Shown: in pieces, positions 43,500 through 52,497 of the stretch
Layout: every line of letters starts with the position of its first letter
How positions within the stretch are numbered: position 1 is the stretch's first letter
Source of the DNA: JAAZKI01 sp012799905
GTDB lineage: Bacteria; Verrucomicrobiota; Lentisphaeria; Oligosphaerales; Oligosphaeraceae
Assembly: GCA_050949415.1 (NCBI GenBank)
Contig: JBMNFR010000009.1
Coordinates: 248,001-312,000, forward strand
Direction: 5' to 3'
DNA length: 64,000 nucleotides
Position numbers and translations under genes: made by a program
The notes under the pieces: model-generated
What the model saw: the letters and a program-made list of their open reading frames with translations, nothing else
Told to the model about the DNA's origin: nothing
Database searches by the model: none

Positions 43500-43527
43500 T
43501 TGACAGACGGCAAATGACTTTTATCTT
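43500..43527 (+). promoter_or_regulatory. Candidate sigma-70 promoter for the exporter operon
   Basis: TTGACA at 43500-43505 and TATCTT at 43522-43527 with 16-bp spacing, about 160 bases before the HlyD start. It is the best promoter-like pair seen in this spacer. A transcript from here would run through the leader ORF and terminator described next. Confidence 0.45.
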
Positions 43528-43560
43528 AATTTAATAGTCAAAATCCCTGTCCTAACCGCC

Positions 43561-43614
43561 ATGATTTTTCCTGTTCGAATTGACTCGCAACACTCGGGAG
43601 CACCTGCTGACTGA
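43561..43614 (+). CDS. Possible 17-residue leader peptide overlapping a terminator
   Basis: An ATG-started frame of 17 codons ending TGA (peptide MIFPVRIDSQHSGAPAD). Its second half covers the 5' arm and inner stem of the terminator at 43582-43645, the arrangement found in attenuators. No SD is visible, but several nearby genes also lack one. It may be a chance frame. Confidence 0.3.
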   Translation: MIFPVRIDSQHSGAPAD

Positions 43615-43645
43615 TTCCCGACAATCTTTTGCGAGTCTTTTTTTT
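43582..43645 (+). terminator. Intrinsic terminator/attenuator in the exporter operon leader
   Basis: GACTCGCAA (43582-43590) pairs with TTGCGAGTC (43629-43637), followed by eight T residues (43638-43645). A second stem, TCGGGA/TCCCGA (43594-43599, 43616-43621), nests inside. No plus-strand gene ends between the reverse transcriptase and this site, so it probably regulates the HlyD-ABC genes rather than ending a gene. Confidence 0.8.
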
Positions 43646-43686
43646 CAGTTGCCGCCTGGCGGCCAATGTCATCACCTGGAGTTCTT

Positions 43687-44799
43687 ATGGGCGATCTGCG
43701 CACCACCATCGGCGAAAAAATGCCTCTCCCAAAACGAGACATCCGCCGCAAGAAAATCCTCTACACTCTCCTGACGCTCCTGGTCATCACCGCGATCGTC
43801 GCCGCCGGTATTGTCATCAAGGTCGACCGCTACACCCTCGCGTCCGGCTACGTCACTACTGAGGACTACGCCGAAGTCCGACCGCCGGTCACCGGCATAG
43901 TCAGCAAAATCCTCGTCCGCACCGGCGCCAAAGTCGAAGCCGGGCAGCTTTTAGTGCAGCTGAACGCAGAAGAGGAGGAGGCGTCCTTGGCCGAAGCCAA
44001 GGCTCGCCACTCCCGGCTGGAAGTCGAGCTTGAACGCCGCCAGGCGGAAATGAACATCGACCTGGAACGACGCCGGGTCGACCTGACCGAGCAGCAGCGC
44101 ATTCACAAGGACGACATCGCCATCGCCGAACTGCAGTTGCAGAACGCCCAAACCAAGCTGAAGTTAACCCGCGAACTGGTCGAAAAAGGCCTCAAGGCCG
44201 CCAGCAACCTGGAAGACGATCAGCTCAAGGAGCAGCTCGCGCAAGTAACACTTAATTCACTCAAGCAGAAGGACTTCCATATCTACGAAGAACTCCTTCG
44301 CCGCGATCGTGAAAAATACAACAGCGAGTTGACCGCAATCAAGAGCGAGCTGGCCGCCTTGGCCGACGCTGTGCGCCGGGCCGAAGCCCGCCTCCGCACC
44401 CGGCAAGTTCGCGCTCCGATCAGCGGCGTCGTGGTTCGCTATGAATTCGTCATCGGCGAACTGCTTCAGCCCACCACTGTCATCTATGAAATCTTCGGCG
44501 GCGACCAGCAGACCCTCAAGTTGCGCATCAGCGAGCGCTATGCCGCCAAGGTCGCTGAAGGCCAGACCTACCGGGCCCGATTGAGCTCCTATCGCGGCGT
44601 CTCCCGCATCTACTTCTGGGGCAAGATCGAATATCTGCGCAGCGTCATCCAAGCCGAGGGGACAAGCACCTACCGGGTCGCCTATTGCAGCTTTGACCCG
44701 GGCGACCGCGACATCCCGCCCGGCACCACGGCCGAAGCACGCATCTACTACGGTAAATCCTCGCTCTGGTTCTACCTGTTCAACCTTGACTTCGAATAA
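43687..44799 (+). CDS. HlyD-family periplasmic adaptor (membrane fusion protein)
   Basis: 370 residues from the ATG at 43687 (GGAG five bases upstream; an ATG at 43666 has no site). One N-terminal membrane helix (about 23-46). The lipoyl/biotinyl half motifs 'VRPPVTGIVSKILVRTGAKVEAGQLLV' and 'VRAPISGVVVRYEFVIGELL' flank a long coiled-coil hairpin (about 100-235), followed by a beta-barrel domain. It should bridge the ABC half-transporters encoded directly downstream to an outer-membrane channel, probably the TolC protein encoded at 53.5 kb. Confidence 0.9.
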   Translation: MGDLRTTIGEKMPLPKRDIRRKKILYTLLTLLVITAIVAAGIVIKVDRYTLASGYVTTEDYAEVRPPVTGIVSKILVRTGAKVEAGQLLVQLNAEEEEASLAEAKARHSRLEVELERRQAEMNIDLERRRVDLTEQQRIHKDDIAIAELQLQNAQTKLKLTRELVEKGLKAASNLEDDQLKEQLAQVTLNSLKQKDFHIYEELLRRDREKYNSELTAIKSELAALADAVRRAEARLRTRQVRAPISGVVVRYEFVIGELLQPTTVIYEIFGGDQQTLKLRISERYAAKVAEGQTYRARLSSYRGVSRIYFWGKIEYLRSVIQAEGTSTYRVAYCSFDPGDRDIPPGTTAEARIYYGKSSLWFYLFNLDFE

Positions 44800-44829
44800 C
44801 CGCCGGACTTGCCCCGCAGCCGCCTATCT

Positions 44830-46599
44830 ATGTCCCAGCCCAACCAAGACAAAAAGCGCCTGGGGAACATCAGAAAAATCCTGGTGTTCATGCAGCCCTA
44901 CTACCTGCAGCTCTATGGGCTGTTCGGGCTCACGGTGCTGCTGTCGATCCTGGCCATGGCGCCGCCGCTGGTCACCCGCGCCCTGGTTGACCGCGTCTTC
45001 ACCAACGGCGAAACCCAACTGTTTTTCGGCCTCGGCTTCTTTATGGTCGCCCTGCCGATCCTGACCGCGCTGTTCGGATACATCCAGTCGCTCAGCATCG
45101 CCTACCTGGGTCAACGCTTTGTTTTCGACATCCGCTGCGCCCTCTACAAGCACTTCCTCGGGTTGTCGCTGCGCTTCTTCAGCAAGCACAGCGTCGGCAA
45201 ACTCGTCTGGAGACTGATGGGCGACAGCGGCACAGTGCAGCAGATGCTGACCGGGCAGAGCGTCGGCATCATCTCCGATTTAGTCTGCTCGACCTTTGCC
45301 ATCATCGCCACCTTCGCCATTGACTGGCGCCTAGCGATTCTTTTGATCATCATCGTCACGGTCTTCGTCCTCAACTACAACTTCAACATCCGCCCCATCA
45401 TCGTAGCCAGCAAGGCCAGCCGTTCCGCCTACGACCGGCTGTCCGGCGGCGTTCAGAACCGCCTGGTCGCCAACATGGCGGTCAAGACCTTCGGAGCCGA
45501 GGCCCGGGAACACGGCGTCTTTGAGGGTCAATCGCGGACTGCCCTGGTGCACGACAAGGAGCTGGGCGTCGCAGGCAACACCTTCTGGATGAACGTCAAC
45601 CTCATCCAGAGCCTGGGGCGCTCCCTGATCTACTTTCTGGGATGCGGCATGATCATCTCCGGCGACCTCACCTATGGCGACGTCACCGCCTTCACCGCCT
45701 ATGCCATGCAGCTGCTCGGACCGGCAGTACGCTTCTCCCAACTGGTCAACCAGCTCCAGCAAGTATCCATCGCCACCGAACGACTGTTCGAAATCTTTGA
45801 CGAAAAAGCCGAAGTCGTCAACGACCCCAACCCGATTCCCATCCCACATATCAAAGGCCAGGTCGATTTCAACGACGTCTACTTCCACTACGAGGAAGGC
45901 AAGCCCGTCCTGCAAGGCCTCACCTTTCATGCCAAGCCCGGCGACACCATCGCCCTGATCGGCCCAACCGGCTGCGGCAAGAGCACGGTGCTCAACCTGC
46001 TGCTGCGCTTTTATGACATCACCGGCGGCGAACTCAAAATCGACGGCCACGACATCCACCGGCTGGACCTGCATCAATTCCGACGCCAATTCGGCATCGT
46101 CCTGCAAGAGTCCCTCCTGTTCAGCATCAGCATCAAGGACAACATCCGCTACAGCCGCCCCGGCGCCACAGACCCCGACATCATCGAGGCCGCCAAAATA
46201 GCGGAAATCCACGACTTCATCATGTCGCTTCCCCAGGGCTATGACACGTTGGTCGGCGACTATGGCGTTGAACTGTCAGTGGGCCAAAAGCAGCGCATCA
46301 ATATCGCCCGCGCCATTTGCGCTGACCCCGCTATTTTAGTCATGGACGAGGCGACCAGCTCCCTGGACAGCGATTCCGAGCAGGCCATCCAGCGCGCCAT
46401 GGACAAGGTTCTTGCCGGCCGGACCAGCTTCGTCGTCGCCCATCGCCTCAGCACTATCAAGAATGCCGATCAAATCATCTTATTGGACAAAGGCATCATC
46501 CAGGAGCGAGGCACGCACGCCGAGCTGATGGCCATTCCCAACGGCCGCTACCACGAACTCTACACCAAACACATGGGCAAAGGCGTAATCGAGGAATAA
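44830..46599 (+). CDS. ABC exporter half-transporter with non-canonical signature motif
   Basis: 589 residues: a six-helix ABC transmembrane domain (about 20-320) and a nucleotide-binding domain with Walker A GPTGCGKS at 378-385, Walker B ILVMDE with catalytic E507, and D-loop SSLD. The signature is LSVGQ at 482-486 instead of LSGGQ. The family is MsbA/BmrA-like. Together with the next gene it should form an asymmetric heterodimer. No C39 peptidase domain, so not a bacteriocin-processing type. No SD; start chosen as the first ATG 30 bases after the HlyD stop. Confidence 0.9.
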   Translation: MSQPNQDKKRLGNIRKILVFMQPYYLQLYGLFGLTVLLSILAMAPPLVTRALVDRVFTNGETQLFFGLGFFMVALPILTALFGYIQSLSIAYLGQRFVFDIRCALYKHFLGLSLRFFSKHSVGKLVWRLMGDSGTVQQMLTGQSVGIISDLVCSTFAIIATFAIDWRLAILLIIIVTVFVLNYNFNIRPIIVASKASRSAYDRLSGGVQNRLVANMAVKTFGAEAREHGVFEGQSRTALVHDKELGVAGNTFWMNVNLIQSLGRSLIYFLGCGMIISGDLTYGDVTAFTAYAMQLLGPAVRFSQLVNQLQQVSIATERLFEIFDEKAEVVNDPNPIPIPHIKGQVDFNDVYFHYEEGKPVLQGLTFHAKPGDTIALIGPTGCGKSTVLNLLLRFYDITGGELKIDGHDIHRLDLHQFRRQFGIVLQESLLFSISIKDNIRYSRPGATDPDIIEAAKIAEIHDFIMSLPQGYDTLVGDYGVELSVGQKQRINIARAICADPAILVMDEATSSLDSDSEQAIQRAMDKVLAGRTSFVVAHRLSTIKNADQIILLDKGIIQERGTHAELMAIPNGRYHELYTKHMGKGVIEE

Positions 46600-46644
46600 C
46601 GCCCTTCCCGCCCTGCTTTCATATCCGCAACCAATCGACTTCGC

Positions 46645-48648
46645 ATGGGTTTCTTCAGCAAAATCAAAGAGCACAAGCGGGACTATCCCTTCCGGCCTGA
46701 CCGGCGGGAGCCGCCTGAGCATGGCACGGACTGGCCGCTCTACCTGCGCTTTATCCGCGAATATGTGTGGGAATCGCGCTGGTCCCTGCTCGCCTGCATG
46801 CTCATGGTCGCAGCCAACTCCAATGCAGTCTACCTGATGTCTTTCTATTCCCGGCTGGTGGTTGACAATATCCTAGTCATCCGCAGCGCCGACAATACGC
46901 AGCCGAAAACGAAACGCCGCATCTGGGAGCCGGAACGAAACACCTTCGGCCCGGCCTCCCGCCCGACGGTCAGCATGGGACGGCGCATTGACATGGGCGT
47001 CAAAGTCAGCCAACGGCCGCCCGGCGCTGGCCGACGACTGCTGCTCATCGCCATTTTCTACATGGGCACGCAGTTGGGTCTAAACTTCCTGGCACGCTAC
47101 TCCACCAGGAAGCAAATCACCGTGGCTCAGAGCATCACCAGCAAACTCCGGGAGGACATGCACCGCAAGGTGCTGGAACTGTCCATGTCCTACCACCAGT
47201 CCATGAGCCCGGGGCGGCTGTTGTCGCGAATCCTCTCGGACGTTGACGCCGTGCGGGGTGCAATGATGGGATTCTTCATGAGCGCCACCCACTGTACGTC
47301 CATGATTATCGTCGGAACGTCAGTCCTCCTCTACGAGGAATGGCGTATGGCCTTGATCGCCATCGCCATCACCCCTATTTACGCCTGGATGTACAAGCGC
47401 AAGCGGCCGATAATCCGGCGCCTGAACCAGGAGCTGCGCCACACCAACTCCTGTCTGTATGGACTAGTCTCGCAGAAGCTCGACGGCATCAAGGCCATCC
47501 AGGCATATGCCCGGGAAAAAAGCGAAATCCTCAACTTCCACCGTCTCATGGCCACCTACATGCGTGACGCACTAACCACCCAGAGGGTCAGCGCTGGCCT
47601 GGGCCGCCAGGCAGGGGTTCTCACCAGCATGAGCAGCTGCGCCATCTTTCTATATGGCGGCAAGATGGTCATTGACGGCGACATGACCCTCGGCCGTATG
47701 ATATTCCTCCACACCACCACCATGACTCTATTCCAACCGGTGCTGGAATTCACCCAGCTAAGCTTCGTGCTGCAACGGCTCCGCATCGCCCTGCTTCGAA
47801 TCGTCGGCGTGCTCGACCGGCCCATTGAAATCGTTGACGCACCGGACGCCGTCGACTTCCCCAGCCCCCTCCAAAAAGGCATCGAAGTCAACAACGTCTT
47901 CTTCTCGTACCCACCGCCGCGCGGGGAACGCGAAGCCGATGAGATCACGGAAGAGCCGCCAACGCCGCCAGAGCCGGTGCTGAAAGGAGTCAGCTTCACG
48001 GTTCCGGCCGGAACTTGGCTGTGCATCATGGGCGCCAGCGGCAGCGGCAAGACAACGCTCCTGCACCTGCTGTCACGCCTGTACGAGCCGACTTTCGGAA
48101 CCATCACCATCGACGGCATTGACCTAAACAACATCAAGACGTCATCAATGCGCCAACGCATCGGCGTCGTCCCGCAGGAAGCGCAGATTTTCCGAGGCTC
48201 CATGCGGGACAATATCTGCTACGGCCGTCCCGACGCCACCAACGAGCAGATCATGAACGCAGCCAAGGCCGCGCAAATGCATGACTTCATCCTGGAGATG
48301 AAAGTCCAATACGAAACGCTGTTAGGCCAGAGGGGCACCAACCTCTCCGGCGGCCAACGCCAGCGCCTGTCGCTGGCACGAGCATTGCTGACCGACCCGG
48401 AACTGCTGATCTTAGACGACTGCACCTCTGCCCTGGACGCCAATACCGAACAGAAAATCCAAGAGACCCTGGCCAAAATTCTCATTGGCAAGACGGCCAT
48501 CATGGTCTCCCAACGAGTGTCCATGGCCATGCGCTGCCACAAAATCGCTATGCTGGAGGACGGCGTCATCAGCGAATACGGCACGCACCAAGAATTGCTG
48601 GCCAAAGATGGCTTCTACGCTAAATTATTCCACCAACAAACTGAATAA
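46645..48648 (+). CDS. ABC exporter half-transporter with degenerate catalytic site
   Basis: 667 residues. The transmembrane domain carries an unusual insertion of about 50 polar residues after the first helix (about 78-128, rich in Pro/Arg). NBD: Walker A GASGSGKT at 463-470, canonical signature LSGGQ at 567-571, but Walker B ends LLILDDC with D592 where the catalytic Glu should be. This complements the partner, which has a normal Glu but an altered signature. The gene begins 45 bases after its partner, and its leader lacks an SD. Substrate unknown; lipid, peptide or polysaccharide export is possible. Confidence 0.9.
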   Translation: MGFFSKIKEHKRDYPFRPDRREPPEHGTDWPLYLRFIREYVWESRWSLLACMLMVAANSNAVYLMSFYSRLVVDNILVIRSADNTQPKTKRRIWEPERNTFGPASRPTVSMGRRIDMGVKVSQRPPGAGRRLLLIAIFYMGTQLGLNFLARYSTRKQITVAQSITSKLREDMHRKVLELSMSYHQSMSPGRLLSRILSDVDAVRGAMMGFFMSATHCTSMIIVGTSVLLYEEWRMALIAIAITPIYAWMYKRKRPIIRRLNQELRHTNSCLYGLVSQKLDGIKAIQAYAREKSEILNFHRLMATYMRDALTTQRVSAGLGRQAGVLTSMSSCAIFLYGGKMVIDGDMTLGRMIFLHTTTMTLFQPVLEFTQLSFVLQRLRIALLRIVGVLDRPIEIVDAPDAVDFPSPLQKGIEVNNVFFSYPPPRGEREADEITEEPPTPPEPVLKGVSFTVPAGTWLCIMGASGSGKTTLLHLLSRLYEPTFGTITIDGIDLNNIKTSSMRQRIGVVPQEAQIFRGSMRDNICYGRPDATNEQIMNAAKAAQMHDFILEMKVQYETLLGQRGTNLSGGQRQRLSLARALLTDPELLILDDCTSALDANTEQKIQETLAKILIGKTAIMVSQRVSMAMRCHKIAMLEDGVISEYGTHQELLAKDGFYAKLFHQQTE

Positions 48649-48665
48649 TGCTAGAGGCTTTTTTA

Positions 48666-48751
48666 GGGGCGAGGGGCGAGAATTAGGGGCGAGGGGCGAG
48701 GGGCGAGCACTGCTATCTTACCTCTGTCCAGTGCTCGGGCTTTAGCCCGAG
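48666..48751 (+). repeat. GGGGCGA array and CTCGGGC hairpin
   Basis: Five GGGGCGA units in two runs (48666-48706), separated by AATTA, then a CTCGGGC-TTTA-GCCCGAG hairpin at 48734-48751. The hairpin recurs at 52668-52685 with one compensatory base-pair change. Starts 17 bases after the ABC gene stop. Confidence 0.85.
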
Positions 48752-48807
48752 GCAAGCAGAATGAATCACCATTTACAGAATAACCTGCTTATCAGGAGGA
48801 ATTTGAC

Positions 48808-49665
48808 ATGACCACAAGCCGTCTTTTGTCGCTGGCTGCGGCGGCTCTACTTCTGCCCATCCTGACCGTGCATTCCCTAAATGCCCAAGCGGCCGCCAAA
48901 ACCGCAAAGCCGAAAAAACAAAAGAACCTGATTGTCAACAGCGACCTGGAGCAAGGCAGCGGCAGGACGCCGACCGGCTGGAGTGGCGTGGACGGGCTGA
49001 CCGTGACCTGGGGCAAAGACGGCAACCCGGGGCGATGCCTGACTTTTGACACCAGCGTCTTCCAAGAAGACAAAAAAGCCTGGAAAAGCGATGAGAAGAA
49101 TTTCCCTGGTCGCGGCCGCGGTAAGAAGACCGGCCAGTATGACACAGTCGGCGCTCACGAGGGAGTCTGGGCCTTTGCGACGCCGGTTGACCTCAAGCCT
49201 GATGACGTGCACTTCATCATCTCAGCTGACGTCAAAGCCCAGTTCAAGGCCGGGGAGCTGTTCTATCCCATGGTTCTCATTCGAGGTTTTCAGCGCGTAA
49301 CCGCCGAAAAAGCCGGCCAGAACTCATCCTGGTTCCACACCCATCATCCCGGCGGCCCCGCCTACTCGGAGATGTTCGGGCCGGACGCCTTGCGCCGCGA
49401 TTCCAAGGAAGGCGACTACCTGATGGTGTACCGGCACACGCTCGCATGCAGAGCCGTCAAGCCCAACGAATGGCAACGTTTTGAAATGGGCTTCAGCCTG
49501 CCGATTTCCAAGCCCCAATTCTACCCGGAACGCCTCCTGATTAAACCGTACGCGTTCTGGCCGTCCGGCATCTACTGTTTTGACAACATCACGCTTCGGC
49601 GCTCAACGGCCGAGGAAGTCAAAGCAGTCAACCGGCGGCGACAATCCATCAAAGCCATTGAATAA
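48808..49665 (+). CDS. Secreted jelly-roll protein
   Basis: 285 residues with AGGAGGAA before the ATG. A signal peptide (about 1-28) is followed by a Lys-rich stretch and a beta-sandwich domain beginning NLIVNSDLEQGSGRTPTGW, the usual opening of CBM4/9-like and other carbohydrate-binding jelly rolls. 'PVDLKPDDVHFIISADVKAQF' and 'NEWQRFEMGFSLPI' fit the same fold. No catalytic module. It lies between the ABC exporter and the Hsp70-like gene and could be a cell-surface or exported binding protein. Confidence 0.65.
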   Translation: MTTSRLLSLAAAALLLPILTVHSLNAQAAAKTAKPKKQKNLIVNSDLEQGSGRTPTGWSGVDGLTVTWGKDGNPGRCLTFDTSVFQEDKKAWKSDEKNFPGRGRGKKTGQYDTVGAHEGVWAFATPVDLKPDDVHFIISADVKAQFKAGELFYPMVLIRGFQRVTAEKAGQNSSWFHTHHPGGPAYSEMFGPDALRRDSKEGDYLMVYRHTLACRAVKPNEWQRFEMGFSLPISKPQFYPERLLIKPYAFWPSGIYCFDNITLRRSTAEEVKAVNRRRQSIKAIE

Positions 49666-49731
49666 CGCCCGCATTTTTCCCACCTTTTTCTCCCTACGCA
49701 GCGACATCCTTGCAACCCGATATTCCCACTC

Positions 49732-52497
49732 ATGACCAACCGCCCTGCCTCCATCGGCCGTTTTCTGGTCGGCATCGACCTCGGCACCACCAATTGTTCA
49801 GTCTGCTATGCTGACCTGACCGAAGACACCCCGACCTTGCGTCAATTTCTCATCCCGCAGCTGATTGCTCCCGGCGAAGTCGCTGCTGAGCCGCTGCTGC
49901 CGTCTTTCTGCTATCTGGCCGGCGAGCACGACCTGCCGGAACACGCCCTTGACCTGCCCTGGACCAAAACCAACCGCCACGCTGTCGGCCGATTGGCCCG
50001 AGACCAGGGCGCAGCCGTGCCGGAACGCCTGGTCGCCTCCGCCAAATCTTGGCTCGCCCACGCCGGCGTCGACCGCCAGAAGCCAATTCTGCCCTGGGGC
50101 AGTGAGCTGGGCAAACAGATGCTTTCGCCGGTTCAGGCATCTTTCCTGTGCCTTGACCACATCCGCGCCGCCTGGGACCGTCAATTCGCTCAAATCAAAG
50201 ATGAGGACGGCACGCCCTGCAAACTGGCCGAACAGCAGGTCATCGTCACTGTCCCAGCCTCTTTTGACGAAGCGGCCCGCAACCTCACAATCGAAGCAGC
50301 CCGCAAAGCCGGCCTCCGGCGCTTGACCCTGCTGGAGGAGCCCCTGGCCGCCTTCTACGCCTGGATCGCCCGCCATGCTGATTCCTGGCAAGAGCACCTC
50401 CAGGTCGGCGCACAGGTGTTGGTCATGGATGTCGGCGGCGGCACGACTGACTTTTCCATCATCCAAGTCGAAGACAACGCCGTGCTGCGCCGCACCGCTG
50501 TCGGCGACCACCTTCTTCTCGGCGGCGATAACATGGACATGACCCTGGCCCGCTTGGCGGAACAAGCCTGGAACACCAAGTTGCCCCAGCGACAATGGAG
50601 CCAGCTCTGCCAGGAATGTCGCCGCGCCAAGGAAACCCTGCTTGGCTCAAACCCGGTCGACTCCTGCACGGTCCAGGTCACTAGCGCCGGCAGTTCCCTG
50701 ATGGCCGGACTCCGCACCCACGCGTTCACCCGCAAACACGTCCTGACCACGCTCATGGAGGGCTTCTTCCCAGAGCTAACCCTGGACGCACCAGCCCCGG
50801 ACCGACGCCGCGGCATCCAGGAAATGGGCCTGCCGTACGCGCCTGACCCGGCCATCACCAAGCACCTGCTGGACTTCCTCCGCCATGCCGGACCCAAACC
50901 AGGCGATCCAGCCACGCCTACACACCTGCTTTTCAACGGCGGTGCCATGCTCCCAGAAGTTTTCCGGAAGCACATCCGACACGTAGTAGGCGCTTGGCAG
51001 CAGCGCCCGCCCCTGCCGGAACTGCACGCCTCTGACCTCAGCCTGGCTGTTTCAGCCGGCGCTGCCTACTATGGCCTGGCCCGAATCGGCCGCGGCGTCC
51101 GCGTCAAAGGCGGCATTGCCCGCGCTTTCTTCCTGAAAGTCGAACAGGACGACCAGCAATCCCTGCTCTGCGTCATGCCCCGTGACACCGACGAAGGCGT
51201 TGTCCAACGCCTGGAAGGCAGAACCTTCCAACTCCGCGCCAACCAGCCTGTCGCTTTCCCGCTCTATGCTAGCGCTACCCGACTGGGAGACCAACTTGGA
51301 GATGTCATCCCTGTCCAGGCCGACGGCGTCACCGAGCTGCCACCTCTGCACACAGTCGTCAAATATGGCCGCAAAACTGACCAAACGACTTTGACGGCAA
51401 CTATCTCTACGCAACTGAACGAAACCGGCGCTCTTGACCTATGGTGCGAAATCCCCTCGACCGGCCATCGCTTCCCCTTGACCTTCGATCTCCGTCAACG
51501 CCGCCAGGAAGACGATGAGGCTGACTCCAACTCTCTGAGCCAACCGGATTCAATCACCATTGAGGAAAGTCGCATCACCGCCTCCCTGGACATCATCACC
51601 GACATCCTGTCCGGCTCTGAACAGGCCCATCTTCCCAGCCTCAACAAAAAACTTGAGGACATCCTTGAGCTGCCGCGGTCGAGTTGGGATGCCGCCCTGC
51701 TCCGCCGTTTTGCCGACCTCCTGTTGCAGCACCGCGACTGGCGGTCGCTCTCACCGGCCCATGAAGCCCGCTGGCTCAACCTGGCCGGCTTCTGCCTGCG
51801 ACCAGGCTGCGGCACGCCCGGCGACGAGCTCCGTATTCGCGAAGCCTGGAAATTATGGCGCCCCGGCCCGTTGGCCGCTAAAAATTCCCAAGTGCAGGCC
51901 GAATGGTGGACCTTCTGGCGGCGACTGGCTGCTGGCCTGCGGCCCGGACAACAGGACCAGGTCGCGGCTATCGTCGTCCGCGCCATCCTCACCTCGGAGG
52001 ACGCTAATGCCATCCGAGCCGGAAACCATCCCGGCCTCGAACAATGGCGCTTGGCCGCCGCCCTGGAAAAAATCCCGCGGAAGCTGAAGCTGCGCCTGTT
52101 GACCGCATTGCTGCGCCGCAGCGGCAAACTTGAGGAGACTTATTTCTGGGTCATCGCCCGCCTCGCTGCCCGCCAGCCTTTTCAAGGCGCGCTGGACGCC
52201 GTCATCCCGGCATCCCAATGGGCGCCCTTGTCAACCGACCTGCTCCGAAAAGCAGTCCAGGCCAAATGCCCTCGCCTGGCCCTGTTTGCAGTTGCCAACA
52301 CCGCCCGTCTGACCGGAATCCGCACTATCGACCTGCCGGAAAAAAATCGCCTTGCAGCCCAGACCTTTCTGCAAAAACACAACGCCCCGGCAGAATGGAC
52401 AGCCATGGTCACCGACATCAAGCCCGTCTCAGATGACTTCCAAAATCAGATCGCCGGAGACGACCTCCCGCTCGGATTAATGCTACAGACAGAATAG
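49732..52497 (+). CDS. Divergent Hsp70-family protein with long C-terminal region
   Basis: 921 residues against about 630 for DnaK. The Hsp70 actin-like ATPase has phosphate-1 GIDLGTTNCSV (residues 13-23), phosphate-2 DVGGGTTDFS at 233-242 and the adenosine region 'LLFNGGAMLPEVFRKHI'. A short beta-sandwich-like part follows (about 460-585). The last roughly 300 residues are helical and Trp/Arg/Leu-rich, resembling the DnaK-related DUF3731 region rather than a normal lid. No DnaJ or GrpE gene is adjacent. No SD. Function not known; probably a specialised chaperone. The stop codon's last base is the first base of a heptamer array. Confidence 0.87.
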   Translation: MTNRPASIGRFLVGIDLGTTNCSVCYADLTEDTPTLRQFLIPQLIAPGEVAAEPLLPSFCYLAGEHDLPEHALDLPWTKTNRHAVGRLARDQGAAVPERLVASAKSWLAHAGVDRQKPILPWGSELGKQMLSPVQASFLCLDHIRAAWDRQFAQIKDEDGTPCKLAEQQVIVTVPASFDEAARNLTIEAARKAGLRRLTLLEEPLAAFYAWIARHADSWQEHLQVGAQVLVMDVGGGTTDFSIIQVEDNAVLRRTAVGDHLLLGGDNMDMTLARLAEQAWNTKLPQRQWSQLCQECRRAKETLLGSNPVDSCTVQVTSAGSSLMAGLRTHAFTRKHVLTTLMEGFFPELTLDAPAPDRRRGIQEMGLPYAPDPAITKHLLDFLRHAGPKPGDPATPTHLLFNGGAMLPEVFRKHIRHVVGAWQQRPPLPELHASDLSLAVSAGAAYYGLARIGRGVRVKGGIARAFFLKVEQDDQQSLLCVMPRDTDEGVVQRLEGRTFQLRANQPVAFPLYASATRLGDQLGDVIPVQADGVTELPPLHTVVKYGRKTDQTTLTATISTQLNETGALDLWCEIPSTGHRFPLTFDLRQRRQEDDEADSNSLSQPDSITIEESRITASLDIITDILSGSEQAHLPSLNKKLEDILELPRSSWDAALLRRFADLLLQHRDWRSLSPAHEARWLNLAGFCLRPGCGTPGDELRIREAWKLWRPGPLAAKNSQVQAEWWTFWRRLAAGLRPGQQDQVAAIVVRAILTSEDANAIRAGNHPGLEQWRLAAALEKIPRKLKLRLLTALLRRSGKLEETYFWVIARLAARQPFQGALDAVIPASQWAPLSTDLLRKAVQAKCPRLALFAVANTARLTGIRTIDLPEKNRLAAQTFLQKHNAPAEWTAMVTDIKPVSDDFQNQIAGDDLPLGLMLQTE

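Noticed and set aside
45331..46212. 293-codon open frame opposite the first ABC gene
   Set aside because: Antisense shadow of a well-supported ABC transporter; no start signal and no family features.
44830..46599. Bacteriocin-type peptidase ABC exporter
   Set aside because: There is no N-terminal C39 peptidase domain and no small precursor gene with a double-glycine leader was found nearby.
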